Program-made: the position numbers and the translations under genes
From: Kaistella chaponensis
GTDB taxonomy: Bacteria > Bacteroidota > Bacteroidia > Flavobacteriales > Weeksellaceae
Length of the DNA: 64,000 nt
Direction of reading: 5' to 3'
Assembly (NCBI RefSeq): GCF_900156725.1
Contig: NZ_FTOI01000002.1
Location: 248,001 to 312,000 of the forward strand
In this document: piece by piece, positions 1 to 8,092 of the stretch
Layout of the letters: every line of letters starts with the position of its first letter
Numbering within the stretch: position 1 is the stretch's first letter
Notes under the pieces: generated by a model
Databases searched by the model: none
What the model saw: only the letters and a program-made list of their open reading frames with translations
Told to the model about the DNA's origin: nothing

Positions 1-27
1 GGTAAGAATATTACTTTTTAGCGTAAA

Positions 28-63
28 GAAAAATCCTGTAATTATAAGTTACAGGATTTTTTA
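28..63. terminator. Bidirectional terminator hairpin
   Basis: A 12-bp perfect stem (AAAATCCTGTAA at 30-41 with TTACAGGATTTT at 49-60, 7-nt loop) has a T-run on its plus side and a T-rich tail when read on the minus strand. It can end the minus-strand ftsE-like gene that stops at 86 and any plus-strand gene left of the window. Confidence 0.7.
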
Positions 64-85
64 TGTTTGAAAATATATTTTTTAA

Positions 86-796
86 TTATTCAAAAAGTTC
101 AGCAGTATCTAAAACCGTTACTTTTCCGTCTTCGCATCGAATTGCTTCCCCCGGAAAATTTTGAATCATGTGATAATCATGTGTTGCCATCACTACAGCC
201 GAATTATTTTCGAAAGCCACTTGTTTCAAAAGTGTCATAATTTCATTTGAAGTTTCCGGGTCTAAGTTTCCTGTAGGTTCATCTGCCAAAATCACTTCTG
301 GATGGTTCAATAATGCTCTTGCAATGGCAATACGCTGTTGTTCGCCCCCAGAAAGTTCATGCGGCATTTTGTGTTTTTTGGATTTCATTCCTACACTGCC
401 GAGAACTTCATTGATCCGGTCGTCCATTTTTGTTTTATCTGTCCATCCTGTAGCCTCTAACACGAATCTCAGATTTTTTTCAACAGTTCTATCTGGTAAT
501 AACTGAAAGTCCTGAAAAACAATTCCTAATTTGCGTCTCAAATTGGGAACGTCAGAAGTTCTTAGTTTTTCCAAATCAAATCCAGCCACGCTTCCTTGGC
601 CAGAACTTAATGGAATATGTCCGTAGAGTGTCTTCAATAAAGAGCTTTTACCAGAGCCTGTTTTGCCGATGAGGTAGCAAAATCTCCCTTTTTTTATATG
701 AAGGTTAACTTCATTTAAAACAGTGAAGTTTTTCTGTGCGATTTTCGCATTGCTTAGATGTATTACATCTTGACCGTCTTGGGAAGAATGGGGCAT
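86..796 (-). CDS. ftsE: FtsE-like cell-division ABC transporter ATP-binding protein
   Basis: 236-residue ABC ATPase of the FtsE/LolD size class. Visible motifs are Walker A GKTGSGKS (about residues 44-51), Q-loop Q95, signature LSGGEQQ (148-154), Walker B VILADEP (168-174), D-loop GNLDP and H-loop His206. FtsE works at the inner membrane with FtsX to control peptidoglycan hydrolysis at the septum. No FtsX gene is visible on either side (the gene to the left is cut off), so the symbol rests on overall resemblance to FtsE rather than context; a LolD-type lipoprotein exporter ATPase is the main alternative. It ends in a bidirectional hairpin and is separated from rpmH by about 160 bp. Confidence 0.75.
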   Translation of the reverse strand: MPHSSQDGQDVIHLSNAKIAQKNFTVLNEVNLHIKKGRFCYLIGKTGSGKSSLLKTLYGHIPLSSGQGSVAGFDLEKLRTSDVPNLRRKLGIVFQDFQLLPDRTVEKNLRFVLEATGWTDKTKMDDRINEVLGSVGMKSKKHKMPHELSGGEQQRIAIARALLNHPEVILADEPTGNLDPETSNEIMTLLKQVAFENNSAVVMATHDYHMIQNFPGEAIRCEDGKVTVLDTAELFE

Positions 797-956
797 ATTT
801 TTTTTCGATTGAAGTTGATTAAATGAAACGTTCTATAAAAACAGACCAAAAGTAGAGAAAACTTTCTTTTTCTGCTAAATATTGGCAAAATTTAACAAAC
901 AAAAAATGCCTGAAAAATTACTTTCAAGCATAATTGTATATGATAATTTGAGGAGA

Positions 957-1115
957 TTATCTCTTAGCGCGCTGTGCACTTACAGTTAAACTCTTTCTGC
1001 CTTTTGCTCTTCTCGCTGCCAAAACTCTTCTACCGTTTGGTGTTGACATTCTTTCACGGAAACCGTGTTTATTTCTTTTCTTTCTTTCCGATGGTTGAAA
1101 TGTTCTCTTGCTCAT
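957..1115 (-). CDS. rpmH: 50S ribosomal protein L34
   Basis: A 52-residue very basic protein beginning [19 protein letters not shown] and continuing through the L34 signature with [19 protein letters not shown]. It is a component of the large ribosomal subunit. The reading frame runs from ATG at 1113-1115 to TAA at 957-959, the usual L34 length plus a short C-terminal basic tail. A well-formed Bacteroidota promoter lies about 45 bp upstream (1159-1189). It is transcribed alone; the next gene upstream ends beyond a separate hairpin. Confidence 0.97.
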   Translation of the reverse strand: MSKRTFQPSERKKRNKHGFRERMSTPNGRRVLAARRAKGRKSLTVSAQRAKR

Positions 1116-1158
1116 TGCTAATATTTTAAGTAAAAACTATATCTTATTTTTCAGATTG

Positions 1159-1189
1159 CAAATATAGGAAACTTTTTATTTTCTACAAA
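1159..1189 (-). promoter_or_regulatory. Bacteroidota-type promoter for rpmH
   Basis: Read on the minus strand: TTTG (1186-1189), 19-bp spacer, TATATTTG (1159-1166). This matches the Bacteroidota sigma-70 consensus TTTG-N17-23-TAnnTTTG exactly. The predicted start lies around 1150, giving a leader of about 35 nt before the rpmH ATG. Confidence 0.75.
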
Positions 1190-1217
1190 CTATATCTTTT
1201 AATTTTATAAAGAAAAA

Positions 1218-1244
1218 GAGATTTACCCGTTACAAGTAAATCCC
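1218..1244 (-). terminator. Terminator of the T9SS surface protein gene
   Basis: GATTTAC/GTAAATC stem around a 9-nt loop just past the stop at 1270; on the minus strand it is followed by CTCTTTTTCTTT, the expected U-rich tail. Confidence 0.5.
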
Positions 1245-1269
1245 TTCCACAATTCAAAACCTTCGATCT

Positions 1270-2691
1270 TTATTTTTTTATGAACTTTGTCGTCATTTTA
1301 TTTCCGTTTTTATCATTCATTTGAAGAAGATAATTCCCTTTTGGTAATCCTTCCACATTTATTTGATTTTCAGAAGTTTGTACTGGAACGAGTTTGCCAC
1401 TTGAATCGTAAATTTTAGCCTCATTTGCTTTCATTCCATTTACAAAAAGTACTGTTTTGACTGGATTTGGGTAAATGGAAATACTTTTTCCTCCTGATTC
1501 TGCAGTTTTTAAAATACCTCCACAGTTTGATGAGAAGATATCAAGCGAATAATCTGCACTAAAAGTACTATTGGCAGTTGTTTCATTAATTACGATCACC
1601 ATTGTTGAATTTGCGGGCATTGTAAGGTTCATTGTTGCCACGGTACTTCCAACACTGCTTGAACCTGAATCCCCCATATAATTTAGGGCGATATTCGCAG
1701 GGTTAAAATTACCAGTGTAGGCTACCAAATGAAGTTGATAGGTGGGATCGAGGTTGGTTAAATTTACGGTTACGCAATTGGTACTCGACATTGTATTTTG
1801 TATCGTATAAGATTTATAATGAAAAGCACCGGCAACCGCTGGACTCGGATAAGGTTTTGTGGTTCCGCATACGGAGGGATTTGCGTCTCTAAAAAGTCTT
1901 GTGTTTTCTGTAGCATCTGTATTGATAATTCTAGATACAAATGTTTTACAAGCAGCCGCGGCAACGTTAGATTCAGTACCATCAAGACTGAACTGAAGAT
2001 CTTTTAGTTGACTTGGGATACAAACCGATCCACTGTTCCATACCGTGTTACAAGGTGTTCCAAAGCCGTTTCCTGGATTTGTCCATGCATAAGGTGAACC
2101 TAAAGTTGTGCTTGCAGTATAAGTTTCCCAATACCATTGTCCGCCACCTACAAAATCGAGTACTGCCTGTACAGAAACCCAATATTTTCCTGCCGCAAGT
2201 GTCAATGGAGAAGCAAGAGGTAAAGTGGGACTCATAGAGCCTGCCGCAAGAATCACATTTTCTGTCCGAATGATGGTTCCTGGCAAATTTGCTGCAGTGT
2301 TGGTGTAAAAAGTTATCTTGTAAGAGGTAGGATAAACAGGTGAAGCTGAAGATCCTCTAACAAAGACAGTACTTACTTGCCACATTTTTCCTGCAGGAAC
2401 TGTAAAATCGTCTGCCGCATTTGAACTGTACTGAGTATTTGCAGCTTCAAACTGTTGCGAAGTAATGGTGTTTGTGGTGATAAGCGGAAATTGGCCGTAT
2501 AAAAGTGGTTCAATAAGATTTTGCGCATTAAATGCGGCATTGTAAGCAGCCAAAGTTGCGTACGGTTTCGAAGGGGTGCTGTAAACAACTGGTGGTTGTT
2601 CTGCTGCTTTCTCGATATCTGAGATTCGGTTGGTTTGCGAATAAAAAAGCAAATTGCACGTTGTGAGCAAGAATAGCGTAATTTTTTTCAT
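1270..2691 (-). CDS. T9SS type A sorting domain-containing surface/secreted protein
   Basis: 473 residues: N-terminal signal peptide (MKKITLFLLTTCNLLFYSQ), a long Ser/Thr/Ala-rich beta-type region, and a C-terminal type A sorting domain of about 75 residues starting near SIYPNPVKTVLFVNG and ending in ...TTKFIKK. The C-terminal domain directs export across the outer membrane by the type IX system, after which it is normally cleaved. The middle (around residues 60-380) contains aromatic/glycine-rich stretches (GGGQWYWETY) and several cysteines, but I recognise no catalytic motif; it resembles adhesin or fibronectin-like repeat regions of other flavobacterial surface proteins. No clear promoter was seen; it appears monocistronic between its own terminator and the non-coding stretch 2692-3204. 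Confidence 0.85.
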   Translation of the reverse strand: MKKITLFLLTTCNLLFYSQTNRISDIEKAAEQPPVVYSTPSKPYATLAAYNAAFNAQNLIEPLLYGQFPLITTNTITSQQFEAANTQYSSNAADDFTVPAGKMWQVSTVFVRGSSASPVYPTSYKITFYTNTAANLPGTIIRTENVILAAGSMSPTLPLASPLTLAAGKYWVSVQAVLDFVGGGQWYWETYTASTTLGSPYAWTNPGNGFGTPCNTVWNSGSVCIPSQLKDLQFSLDGTESNVAAAACKTFVSRIINTDATENTRLFRDANPSVCGTTKPYPSPAVAGAFHYKSYTIQNTMSSTNCVTVNLTNLDPTYQLHLVAYTGNFNPANIALNYMGDSGSSSVGSTVATMNLTMPANSTMVIVINETTANSTFSADYSLDIFSSNCGGILKTAESGGKSISIYPNPVKTVLFVNGMKANEAKIYDSSGKLVPVQTSENQINVEGLPKGNYLLQMNDKNGNKMTTKFIKK

Positions 2692-3204
2692 GACATTTAT
2701 TTTTTTTGGTTAAGAAAATTTTATTAATACTGTTATATAAATTTTTGTCTTGAATGAATTATAAAAAAATGAAGTAGACTAAATACCAATGAATTGCGAA
2801 GTATTTTTTAGTCTTAGTTTGAGCCTCTTCGAATATTGGTATGTCAAAATTCCTGCTTTTTATTGAATATTTATACTGTGAAATCACCCTTTTTTGACCG
2901 GTAAAATCACCCTTTTTATTAGGGTGATTTCACCCAATTCCTCTACGAAAAAATTCCACGGAGGTAGAAAACAATCAATTACATAGAAAATATCGGCAGT
3001 ATTTCTCTTTTGCACGATAGGAGATGATGCTGTGAATCTTTCCTATTTTTGAAGTTGTTTTTATCAAGTTTTAGGGAGCTTTTGAATTTGTAAGTTTTCC
3101 TAATCATATATGATAAGGAGTACTGTACGAAAGTTTGAAAATTAATCGCTTTTTCAATTTGTCAAAAACAAAGATTATCTTTGCGCGTCAAAAAAATGCA
3201 GTAA
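2692..3204. other. 513-bp intergenic region with an AAATCACCC repeat cluster
   Basis: No convincing gene in either strand. It separates the divergent T9SS gene (minus) and nrnA (plus). The sequence AAATCACCC occurs at 2881-2889 and 2904-2912 and inverted at 2922-2930, the last two forming a 10-bp hairpin stem (2904-2913 with 2921-2930). A -7-like element TATCTTTG at 3176-3183 lies 22 bp before nrnA and may be its promoter; its -33 partner is weak. Confidence 0.6.
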
Positions 3205-4212
3205 ATGTTTAATCCTACAGAAATTTCCGAAATTCAAAAGCTTTTAACAGCAGAAAAAAAAATAGTAATTGTCACGCATTATAATCCCGATGGAGACGCA
3301 ATTGGTTCCAGTTTGGGACTAAAGCATTTTCTAAAAGCTAAAGGTTTAGACGCTACTGTAATTGTTCCCAACGATTTTCCGAAATTTTTAAAATGGATGC
3401 CAGAATCCAAACAGATTGTTATTGCCGACTATAAAAGAAAGCAAGCGGGAGAAGCGCTGTACAACGCAGATGTTATTTTTATTTTAGATTTTAATGCGTC
3501 TCACAGAAGTGGAAATTTGGTCGGACCTTGGTTAGAGAAAGCAAAAGCCAAGAAGATATTAATCGATCATCATCAACAACCAGACGATTTTCATTATGTC
3601 TATTCCGATGTTACGATCCCTGCAACTTCGCAAATGATTTATCATTTTATTCAAGAATTAAAAGAAGAGAATTTAGTGAACAAGGATATTGCAGAATGTC
3701 TTTATACCGGAATTATGACTGATACAGGAGGTTTTCGTTTTCGATCAACCAGTGCAACAACACACCGAATTGTGGCAAATTTAATTGAAAATGGTGCAGA
3801 TCCTGCAATGATTACCTCCAATACTTGGGATACGAATACGGTTTCAAGACTGCATCTTTTGGCCTTGATTTTGGGCAGAATCGAACTGGTGAAAGATGGA
3901 AAAGTCGCTATTCTATGGTTAAAAAGAGATGAATTAAAGGAATTTGGTTTTCAGAAGGGAGATACGGAAGGTTTTGTAAACTACGGTCTTAGTATTATGG
4001 GAACTCAAATGGCTGTTTTTTTTATGGAAGATTTATATGATGATTTTATCAAAATTTCTTTCAGATCCAAAGATGAGGTAGATGTGAATCAATTTTCAAG
4101 AAACCATTTTAACGGAGGTGGCCATATCAATGCGGCGGGTGGAAAATACATGAAAACCATCGAAGAAACGATTGTCGATTTCAAAGAGAAAATTGCGCTG
4201 GAAGATTTTTAG
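3205..4212 (+). CDS. nrnA: DHH-family bifunctional oligoribonuclease / pAp phosphatase
   Basis: 335 residues with the two-domain DHH/DHHA1 layout of NrnA. The first metal motif HYNPDGDAIG (residues 25-34) supplies Asp29 and Asp31, ILDFNASHRSGN follows near 93-104, the diagnostic DHH triplet is at 121-123, TDTGGFRFRS near 170, and the DHHA1 substrate-binding motif GGGHINAAGG near 304-313. The family degrades very short RNAs (including pGpG) and dephosphorylates pAp from sulfate assimilation, using Mn2+ in the cytosol. It reads away from the T9SS gene and converges on the DUF1304 gene with only 23 bp between. Confidence 0.93.
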   Translation: MFNPTEISEIQKLLTAEKKIVIVTHYNPDGDAIGSSLGLKHFLKAKGLDATVIVPNDFPKFLKWMPESKQIVIADYKRKQAGEALYNADVIFILDFNASHRSGNLVGPWLEKAKAKKILIDHHQQPDDFHYVYSDVTIPATSQMIYHFIQELKEENLVNKDIAECLYTGIMTDTGGFRFRSTSATTHRIVANLIENGADPAMITSNTWDTNTVSRLHLLALILGRIELVKDGKVAILWLKRDELKEFGFQKGDTEGFVNYGLSIMGTQMAVFFMEDLYDDFIKISFRSKDEVDVNQFSRNHFNGGGHINAAGGKYMKTIEETIVDFKEKIALEDF

Positions 4213-4235
4213 TGAGATTAAATTTTGATCAGATA

Positions 4236-4601
4236 TTACTTCGCAAGTACAAATATCAAAGCCAGAATTGCAGGCATTGCCTGAACGAAAAAGATTTTCT
4301 TTGTGGCGGTAAATGCTCCGTAAATTCCCGCCACAATTACACAACCTAGAAAAAAAATCGCTACGTAATTAGACCACATTTCATCCGAAATCATCAAAGA
4401 CCAAATTAATCCAGCGGATAAAAAACCATTGTATAATCCCTGATTTGCGGCTAATTTTTTTGTCGGAGTAAAAAGCTCATCTTTCAAGGCGCCTCTGAAG
4501 GTCTTTTTACCCAGTGTTTCCCACGCAAACATTTCCATGTATAAAATGTAAAGGTGTTCGAAAGCGACAAGCGCAATGAGTATTTTCGAGATAATTTCCA
4601 T
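4236..4601 (-). CDS. DUF1304 family membrane protein
   Basis: 121 residues with four predicted hydrophobic segments (about 5-25, 55-72, 78-98, 104-120) and the family's typical sequence LVAFEHLYILYMEMFAW followed by NQGLYNGFLSAGLIW. DUF1304 proteins are small inner-membrane proteins of unknown function. It is the last gene of a minus-strand series with the alpha/beta hydrolase 21 bp upstream, so the two are probably co-transcribed. Confidence 0.85.
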   Translation of the reverse strand: MEIISKILIALVAFEHLYILYMEMFAWETLGKKTFRGALKDELFTPTKKLAANQGLYNGFLSAGLIWSLMISDEMWSNYVAIFFLGCVIVAGIYGAFTATKKIFFVQAMPAILALIFVLAK

Positions 4602-4622
4602 AAAATTTAAGTTTTTTTTAGA

Positions 4623-5405
4623 CTAAAAAAGAAGATGTTTCGGGAGATGGTGTAGAAGTTCTGTATTGATGATTTCTGCACAAATGGCCGGTTTTTCCCA
4701 ATGTCCGTTATGTCCACAATCTAAAATATACGATTTGATGTTGGTTTGATCGGGCAGATTTTCAATGGTTTTTTCTACATTGATCGCACGGTCATGTTTT
4801 CCTGCAATAACGAGTATTTTACCGTCAAAATTTTCCAGCACCAATTTTTTGTCGGTTCTTTCTATCATTCCTTTTACTGCTGCTAAAACCCCTTCGTTTT
4901 TGGTGGAAAGTGCTATTTTTTTCGCAAAATTCATTTTTCCTTCCAGCGTATCTTTTTCATTGGGATTAAATAAATTCGGAACTCCTGCGCTTACATACGT
5001 AGGAAAAGCTTCCTTGATGATTCGGAGACTTTTCTGCCGTTGTTCTTTTTTTTCATCATCATCTGCAAAGTAGGTGGAGAAAAACAAAGTCAAACTTTTC
5101 AGATCATCCGAAAACATTTCTGCAAACGCCAACGAAACGTAACCGCCCATCGAATGGCCAAGTAAATGAAAATTTTTCAATCCTAATTGATCGGTAACTT
5201 TTTTTACTTCTTCCGCCATCAATTCCATCGAATGTATTTCAGCATACATTTTTGATAAACCATGTCCTGGCAAATCAATCTTTATAAGCGTAAAATCGTT
5301 GGAAAGACGCGCTTCTAAATCTCCCCAAATCATTAGATTTTCCATAAAACCATGCAGCATGACAAGATTTTCTTTTCCTTTTCCGGATATTTCGTAATTT
5401 AACAT
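4623..5405 (-). CDS. Alpha/beta-fold hydrolase
   Basis: 260 residues with a complete alpha/beta hydrolase pattern: oxyanion region HGFMENLMIW (18-27), a DLPGHGLS loop (44-51), nucleophile elbow GHSMGG with Ser85, a late acid in AGKHDR and catalytic His in DCGHNGHWEKP (232-235). There is no signal peptide, so it acts in the cytosol. The family contains esterases, haloperoxidases and MhpC/MenH-like enzymes; the substrate cannot be assigned. It lies between a DUF1304 gene downstream and a lipoprotein gene 12 bp upstream, all in the same direction. Confidence 0.88.
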   Translation of the reverse strand: MLNYEISGKGKENLVMLHGFMENLMIWGDLEARLSNDFTLIKIDLPGHGLSKMYAEIHSMELMAEEVKKVTDQLGLKNFHLLGHSMGGYVSLAFAEMFSDDLKSLTLFFSTYFADDDEKKEQRQKSLRIIKEAFPTYVSAGVPNLFNPNEKDTLEGKMNFAKKIALSTKNEGVLAAVKGMIERTDKKLVLENFDGKILVIAGKHDRAINVEKTIENLPDQTNIKSYILDCGHNGHWEKPAICAEIINTELLHHLPKHLLF

Positions 5406-5417
5406 AAGCGGTAATTA

Positions 5418-5927
5418 TTAAAAGTAAATGTCGATATAATCAACAAATCCAGCATCATTAATTTTATTCTGCAAACGCCAAAATTTTCCTTTTCCTTCAT
5501 CAAAAAAGGTTGTTTTTTTACTTCTTTTGTAAGTAGTTCCATTAATTTTCTGCGTGATAATACCCTCAAAATTAAGATGTTTTTCCGAGACTCTTTTTAC
5601 GGAGCCTTTGATTTCTAAAGTGTTTTTTCCTGAATGGGCATTTCCGGTAAGGTCGTATAAATCTCGCCCTGTTTTTTCGAAGCTTGCTGTTCCCGAAAAC
5701 GCAGATGTTTCATCAGAAGAAAATTTCAGCTGATGCCTTCCCGATAAATCCCCGAAATTATTTCGTTCATTGAGAATCGCAATACTGTCATTCATTTTTT
5801 TACGCACAATATTGATGGATTCAATTTTTTTAACTTCCGGAGAGAGAAGGTTTGCTTCTGAGTTTTCCTTTTTAGAACAGGATATTATTGTTATTACAGA
5901 GATTAAGAGGATAATCGTTCTCTTCAT
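5418..5927 (-). CDS. Putative lipoprotein of unknown function
   Basis: 169 residues when started at MKRTIILLISVITIISC, which gives a normal lipoprotein signal ending in a Cys after about 16 residues; an in-frame upstream start would add 19 residues before this signal and is less likely. The mature part contains SGRHQLKFSSDET, a central segment rich in Thr/Gly, and the end FWRLQNKINDAGFVDYIDIYF. This resembles uncharacterised flavobacterial outer-envelope lipoproteins and I recognise no enzyme motif. It is 12 bp upstream of the hydrolase and likely in the same transcription unit. Confidence 0.75.
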   Translation of the reverse strand: MKRTIILLISVITIISCSKKENSEANLLSPEVKKIESINIVRKKMNDSIAILNERNNFGDLSGRHQLKFSSDETSAFSGTASFEKTGRDLYDLTGNAHSGKNTLEIKGSVKRVSEKHLNFEGIITQKINGTTYKRSKKTTFFDEGKGKFWRLQNKINDAGFVDYIDIYF

Positions 5928-5992
5928 ATTTATTAAAATTGGATTGCTTAAATTAATTAAAATACAAGTAGTATTAAAGTACAAAAAATTGC

Positions 5993-6442
5993 TTACACTT
6001 TCGTTTTAGAGTCCATCACAATGGTAACCGGTCCGTCATTCAGTAATGAAACTTTCATGTCGGCGCCGAAAATTCCACTTTCAATTTTCAAATTTGATTT
6101 TGCTATTTCGGTTTTGAAATGTTGAAATAAAGGGATTGCTTTTTCTGGTTTCGCGGCTTTTATGAAAGAAGGTCTATTTCCTTTTTTGTAATCCGCCATT
6201 AAAGTAAACTGACTGATGCAAAGAATTTCTCCGGAAATATCTAAAATGGACAGATTTAATTTGCCCTCTTGATCACTAAAAATTCTGAGATTCAAAATTT
6301 TTTGAACAAGCCAATTGGCGTCAGTTAAATCATCATCTTCATCAATGCCTATTAATAAAAGGAAACCTGCAGCAATTTCGCCCACAATTTCGCCTTCAAC
6401 TTTTACTTTGGCTTCAGTAACTCTTTGAATAACTGCTTTCAT
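5993..6442 (-). CDS. dtd: D-aminoacyl-tRNA deacylase
   Basis: 149 residues, the standard Dtd length. It starts MKAVIQRVTEAKVKVEGE and carries both signature motifs: SQFTLMADY near residues 80-88 and NDGPVTIVMDS near 134-144 (the Gly-Pro dipeptide that excludes L-amino acids). The enzyme is a cytosolic proofreading factor that hydrolyses D-amino acids, and glycine, from mischarged tRNA. It sits between two lipoprotein genes in the same direction. Confidence 0.96.
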   Translation of the reverse strand: MKAVIQRVTEAKVKVEGEIVGEIAAGFLLLIGIDEDDDLTDANWLVQKILNLRIFSDQEGKLNLSILDISGEILCISQFTLMADYKKGNRPSFIKAAKPEKAIPLFQHFKTEIAKSNLKIESGIFGADMKVSLLNDGPVTIVMDSKTKV

Positions 6443-6468
6443 TAAAAATAAGGTATAAAGAATAAATA

Positions 6469-6918
6469 TTAATCAAAAATAGAAAGAATTCCGGAAGTCG
6501 AATCGAAATTATAGCGGTAAGTTTTGGGTGCGATTTGTGCAATGTTGGTAGGTTCTCCGGTAATGAGGATCCATGATGCATTGTCTTTCGGGCACACTAT
6601 TTTGATATTGTTTTCTACCACCAAAGTCGTGTTGTTGTCTGGACAAATATGAGGTGCGTTTCTGTCATACACCTTAAAACCATTTGTTGTTTTGACCACG
6701 ATTAAACCGCGCGTTCCACACTGTTGCTCATTCACATAAATATAGCCGTTTGTGCTTTGCAAATCATAATATGCGGGAAGATTTAGATTTAAAACGACGT
6801 TGATCGGAACGTTCGGAAAACAGCTAACTGTTTCTTCTCGACTGTTGCAGGAATGAATATTTAAGCTGCTGAAAATGAGTAATATTGGGAAAAGTAAGAT
6901 GGAAATTTTTCTTTTCAT
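6469..6918 (-). CDS. Putative lipoprotein with degenerate Rieske-like pattern
   Basis: 149 residues beginning MKRKISILLFPILLIFSSLNIHSC, a lipoprotein-type signal. The mature region has a first cysteine-containing strand (NEQQCGTRG), then APHICP and, about 20 residues later, KIVCPKDNASW. This spacing recalls the two Cys-x-His boxes of Rieske domains, but the canonical CxH pairs are not intact, so iron-sulphur binding is doubtful. Related short proteins in Bacteroidota are often annotated as Rieske/nitrite-reductase-like membrane or secreted proteins. It reads divergently from greA. Confidence 0.65.
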   Translation of the reverse strand: MKRKISILLFPILLIFSSLNIHSCNSREETVSCFPNVPINVVLNLNLPAYYDLQSTNGYIYVNEQQCGTRGLIVVKTTNGFKVYDRNAPHICPDNNTTLVVENNIKIVCPKDNASWILITGEPTNIAQIAPKTYRYNFDSTSGILSIFD

Positions 6919-6932
6919 TTAAAATAAATTTA

Positions 6933-6940
6933 TATCTTTG
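6933..6940 (+). promoter_or_regulatory. -7 element of the greA promoter
   Basis: TATCTTTG fits the TAnnTTTG -7 consensus; the -33 region (about 6910) is T-rich but lacks a clear TTTG. Predicted start near 6947, giving a leader of roughly 72 nt that contains the hairpin at 6968-6993. Confidence 0.55.
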
Positions 6941-6967
6941 TAAAACGATCAACAAAGAAAAACATTG

Positions 6968-6993
6968 TCCGACAAATGTCGGATTATTTTTTT
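6968..6993 (+). terminator. Terminator-like hairpin in the greA leader (candidate attenuator)
   Basis: TCCGACA (6968-6974) pairs perfectly with TGTCGGA (6977-6983) and is followed by a T-rich run to 6993. No plus-strand gene precedes it: the neighbouring gene is on the minus strand and begins at 6918. It therefore lies inside the greA 5' leader, between promoter and start codon. Confidence 0.6.
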
Positions 6994-7018
6994 ATACTAA
7001 CGCTAAATATAAGGATTT

Positions 7019-7489
7019 ATGGCAAGTTATGTTACCAAAGATGGATTAGACAAAATGAAAGCTGAACTGGAACTTCTGGAAACCATCGAAAGACCAAAAA
7101 TAACCCAGCAAATTGCTGAAGCTAGAGATAAAGGAGACTTGTCGGAAAACGCAGAATACGATGCTGCGAAAGAAGCACAGGGAATGCTAGAAATGAGAAT
7201 TTCTAAACTAAAAAATTTAATTGCAGATGCAAAAGTAATCGATGAAACCAATTTGGACACGTCGAAAGTATCGATCTTAACCACGGTACGTTTGAAAAAT
7301 ATGGCCACTAAAGGAGAGCAGAAATTTACTTTGGTTCCCGACAATGAAAGCGATTTAAAAGCCGGAAAAATCTCTATCAATACTCCCATTGCAAAGGGAC
7401 TTTTGGGTAAAGTAATTGGTGAAACCGCAGATATCGTTTTGCCGAATGGAAATAAACTGTCCTTTGAAGTGCTTGAAATTTCGATTTAA
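7019..7489 (+). CDS. greA: Transcription elongation factor GreA
   Basis: 156 residues, the normal length. The N-terminal antiparallel coiled coil (about 1-75) carries the conserved tip DLSENAEYD (about residues 40-48), whose acidic residues enter the RNA polymerase secondary channel and stimulate cleavage of backtracked RNA. The C-terminal half is the FKBP-like domain ending GNKLSFEVLEIS. The ATG at 7019 is preceded by AAGGA at a suitable distance. A leader hairpin (6968-6993) may control its expression. Confidence 0.96.
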   Translation: MASYVTKDGLDKMKAELELLETIERPKITQQIAEARDKGDLSENAEYDAAKEAQGMLEMRISKLKNLIADAKVIDETNLDTSKVSILTTVRLKNMATKGEQKFTLVPDNESDLKAGKISINTPIAKGLLGKVIGETADIVLPNGNKLSFEVLEISI

Positions 7490-7553
7490 TAGATTAGAAA
7501 ATTTAAAAAAAATTTTTACGAATTCTTTAACAATCAGTTTTTTAATTAAATTG

Positions 7554-7561
7554 TAATTTTG
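7554..7561 (+). promoter_or_regulatory. -7 element upstream of the HIT gene
   Basis: TAATTTTG matches TAnnTTTG 70 bp before the ATG; the -33 region (CAGTTTTTTAA) is only a partial match. Confidence 0.35.
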
Positions 7562-7631
7562 CAAGGTCATAGAGACGCAAGTGGTCGAATAGTTAAATAG
7601 TTTCTAAATAACAATTACCAATACCGAAATC

Positions 7632-8021
7632 ATGAGTTCAATATTTACAAAAATTATAAAAAACGAAATTCCGAGCTATAAAATTGCGGAAGAAGATAAA
7701 CATTTGGCTTTTCTTGATGCGATGCCCTTGGTGAAAGGTCACACATTGGTCATACCAAAGCAGGAAACCGATTTTATTTTTGACCTGGAAAATGAAGAAT
7801 TTAAAAACCTTTGGAGTTTTGCACAAACGGTTGCAAAAAAACTGCAGAAAACCTATCCCGACAAAAGAATTGCCGTCGCTGTAATCGGATTAGAGGTTCC
7901 ACACGCGCATATTCATCTGATTCCCATTTCCAAAATGGAAGATATGAATTTTAAAAATGTCCGTTTGAAATTATCCGATGAAGAATATCAGGAGATTCAA
8001 AATGCAATTCTTCATTCCTAA
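7632..8021 (+). CDS. HIT family nucleotide-binding hydrolase
   Basis: 129 residues beginning SSIFTKIIKNEIPSYKIAEED, the usual opening of bacterial HIT (HinT/PKCI-like) proteins, with GHTLVIPK at 36-43 and the histidine triad VPHAHIHLIP (His91, His93, His95). These proteins hydrolyse nucleoside phosphoramidates and AMP-lysine-type adducts. It is a single-gene unit between greA and clpX, ended by a strong hairpin at 8028-8065. Confidence 0.93.
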   Translation: MSSIFTKIIKNEIPSYKIAEEDKHLAFLDAMPLVKGHTLVIPKQETDFIFDLENEEFKNLWSFAQTVAKKLQKTYPDKRIAVAVIGLEVPHAHIHLIPISKMEDMNFKNVRLKLSDEEYQEIQNAILHS

Positions 8022-8027
8022 AAATAC

Positions 8028-8065
8028 AATTTTGTCAAAGTGTTTATGCTTTGACAAAATTTTTT
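8028..8065 (+). terminator. Terminator of the HIT gene
   Basis: AATTTTGTCAAAG (8028-8040) pairs with CTTTGACAAAATT (8049-8061) around an 8-nt loop and is followed by TTTT. Any clpX promoter must lie in the remaining 28 bp or clpX relies on read-through; no TAnnTTTG element is visible there. Confidence 0.8.
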
Positions 8066-8092
8066 AATTAAACGCTTAACTTATTATTATAT

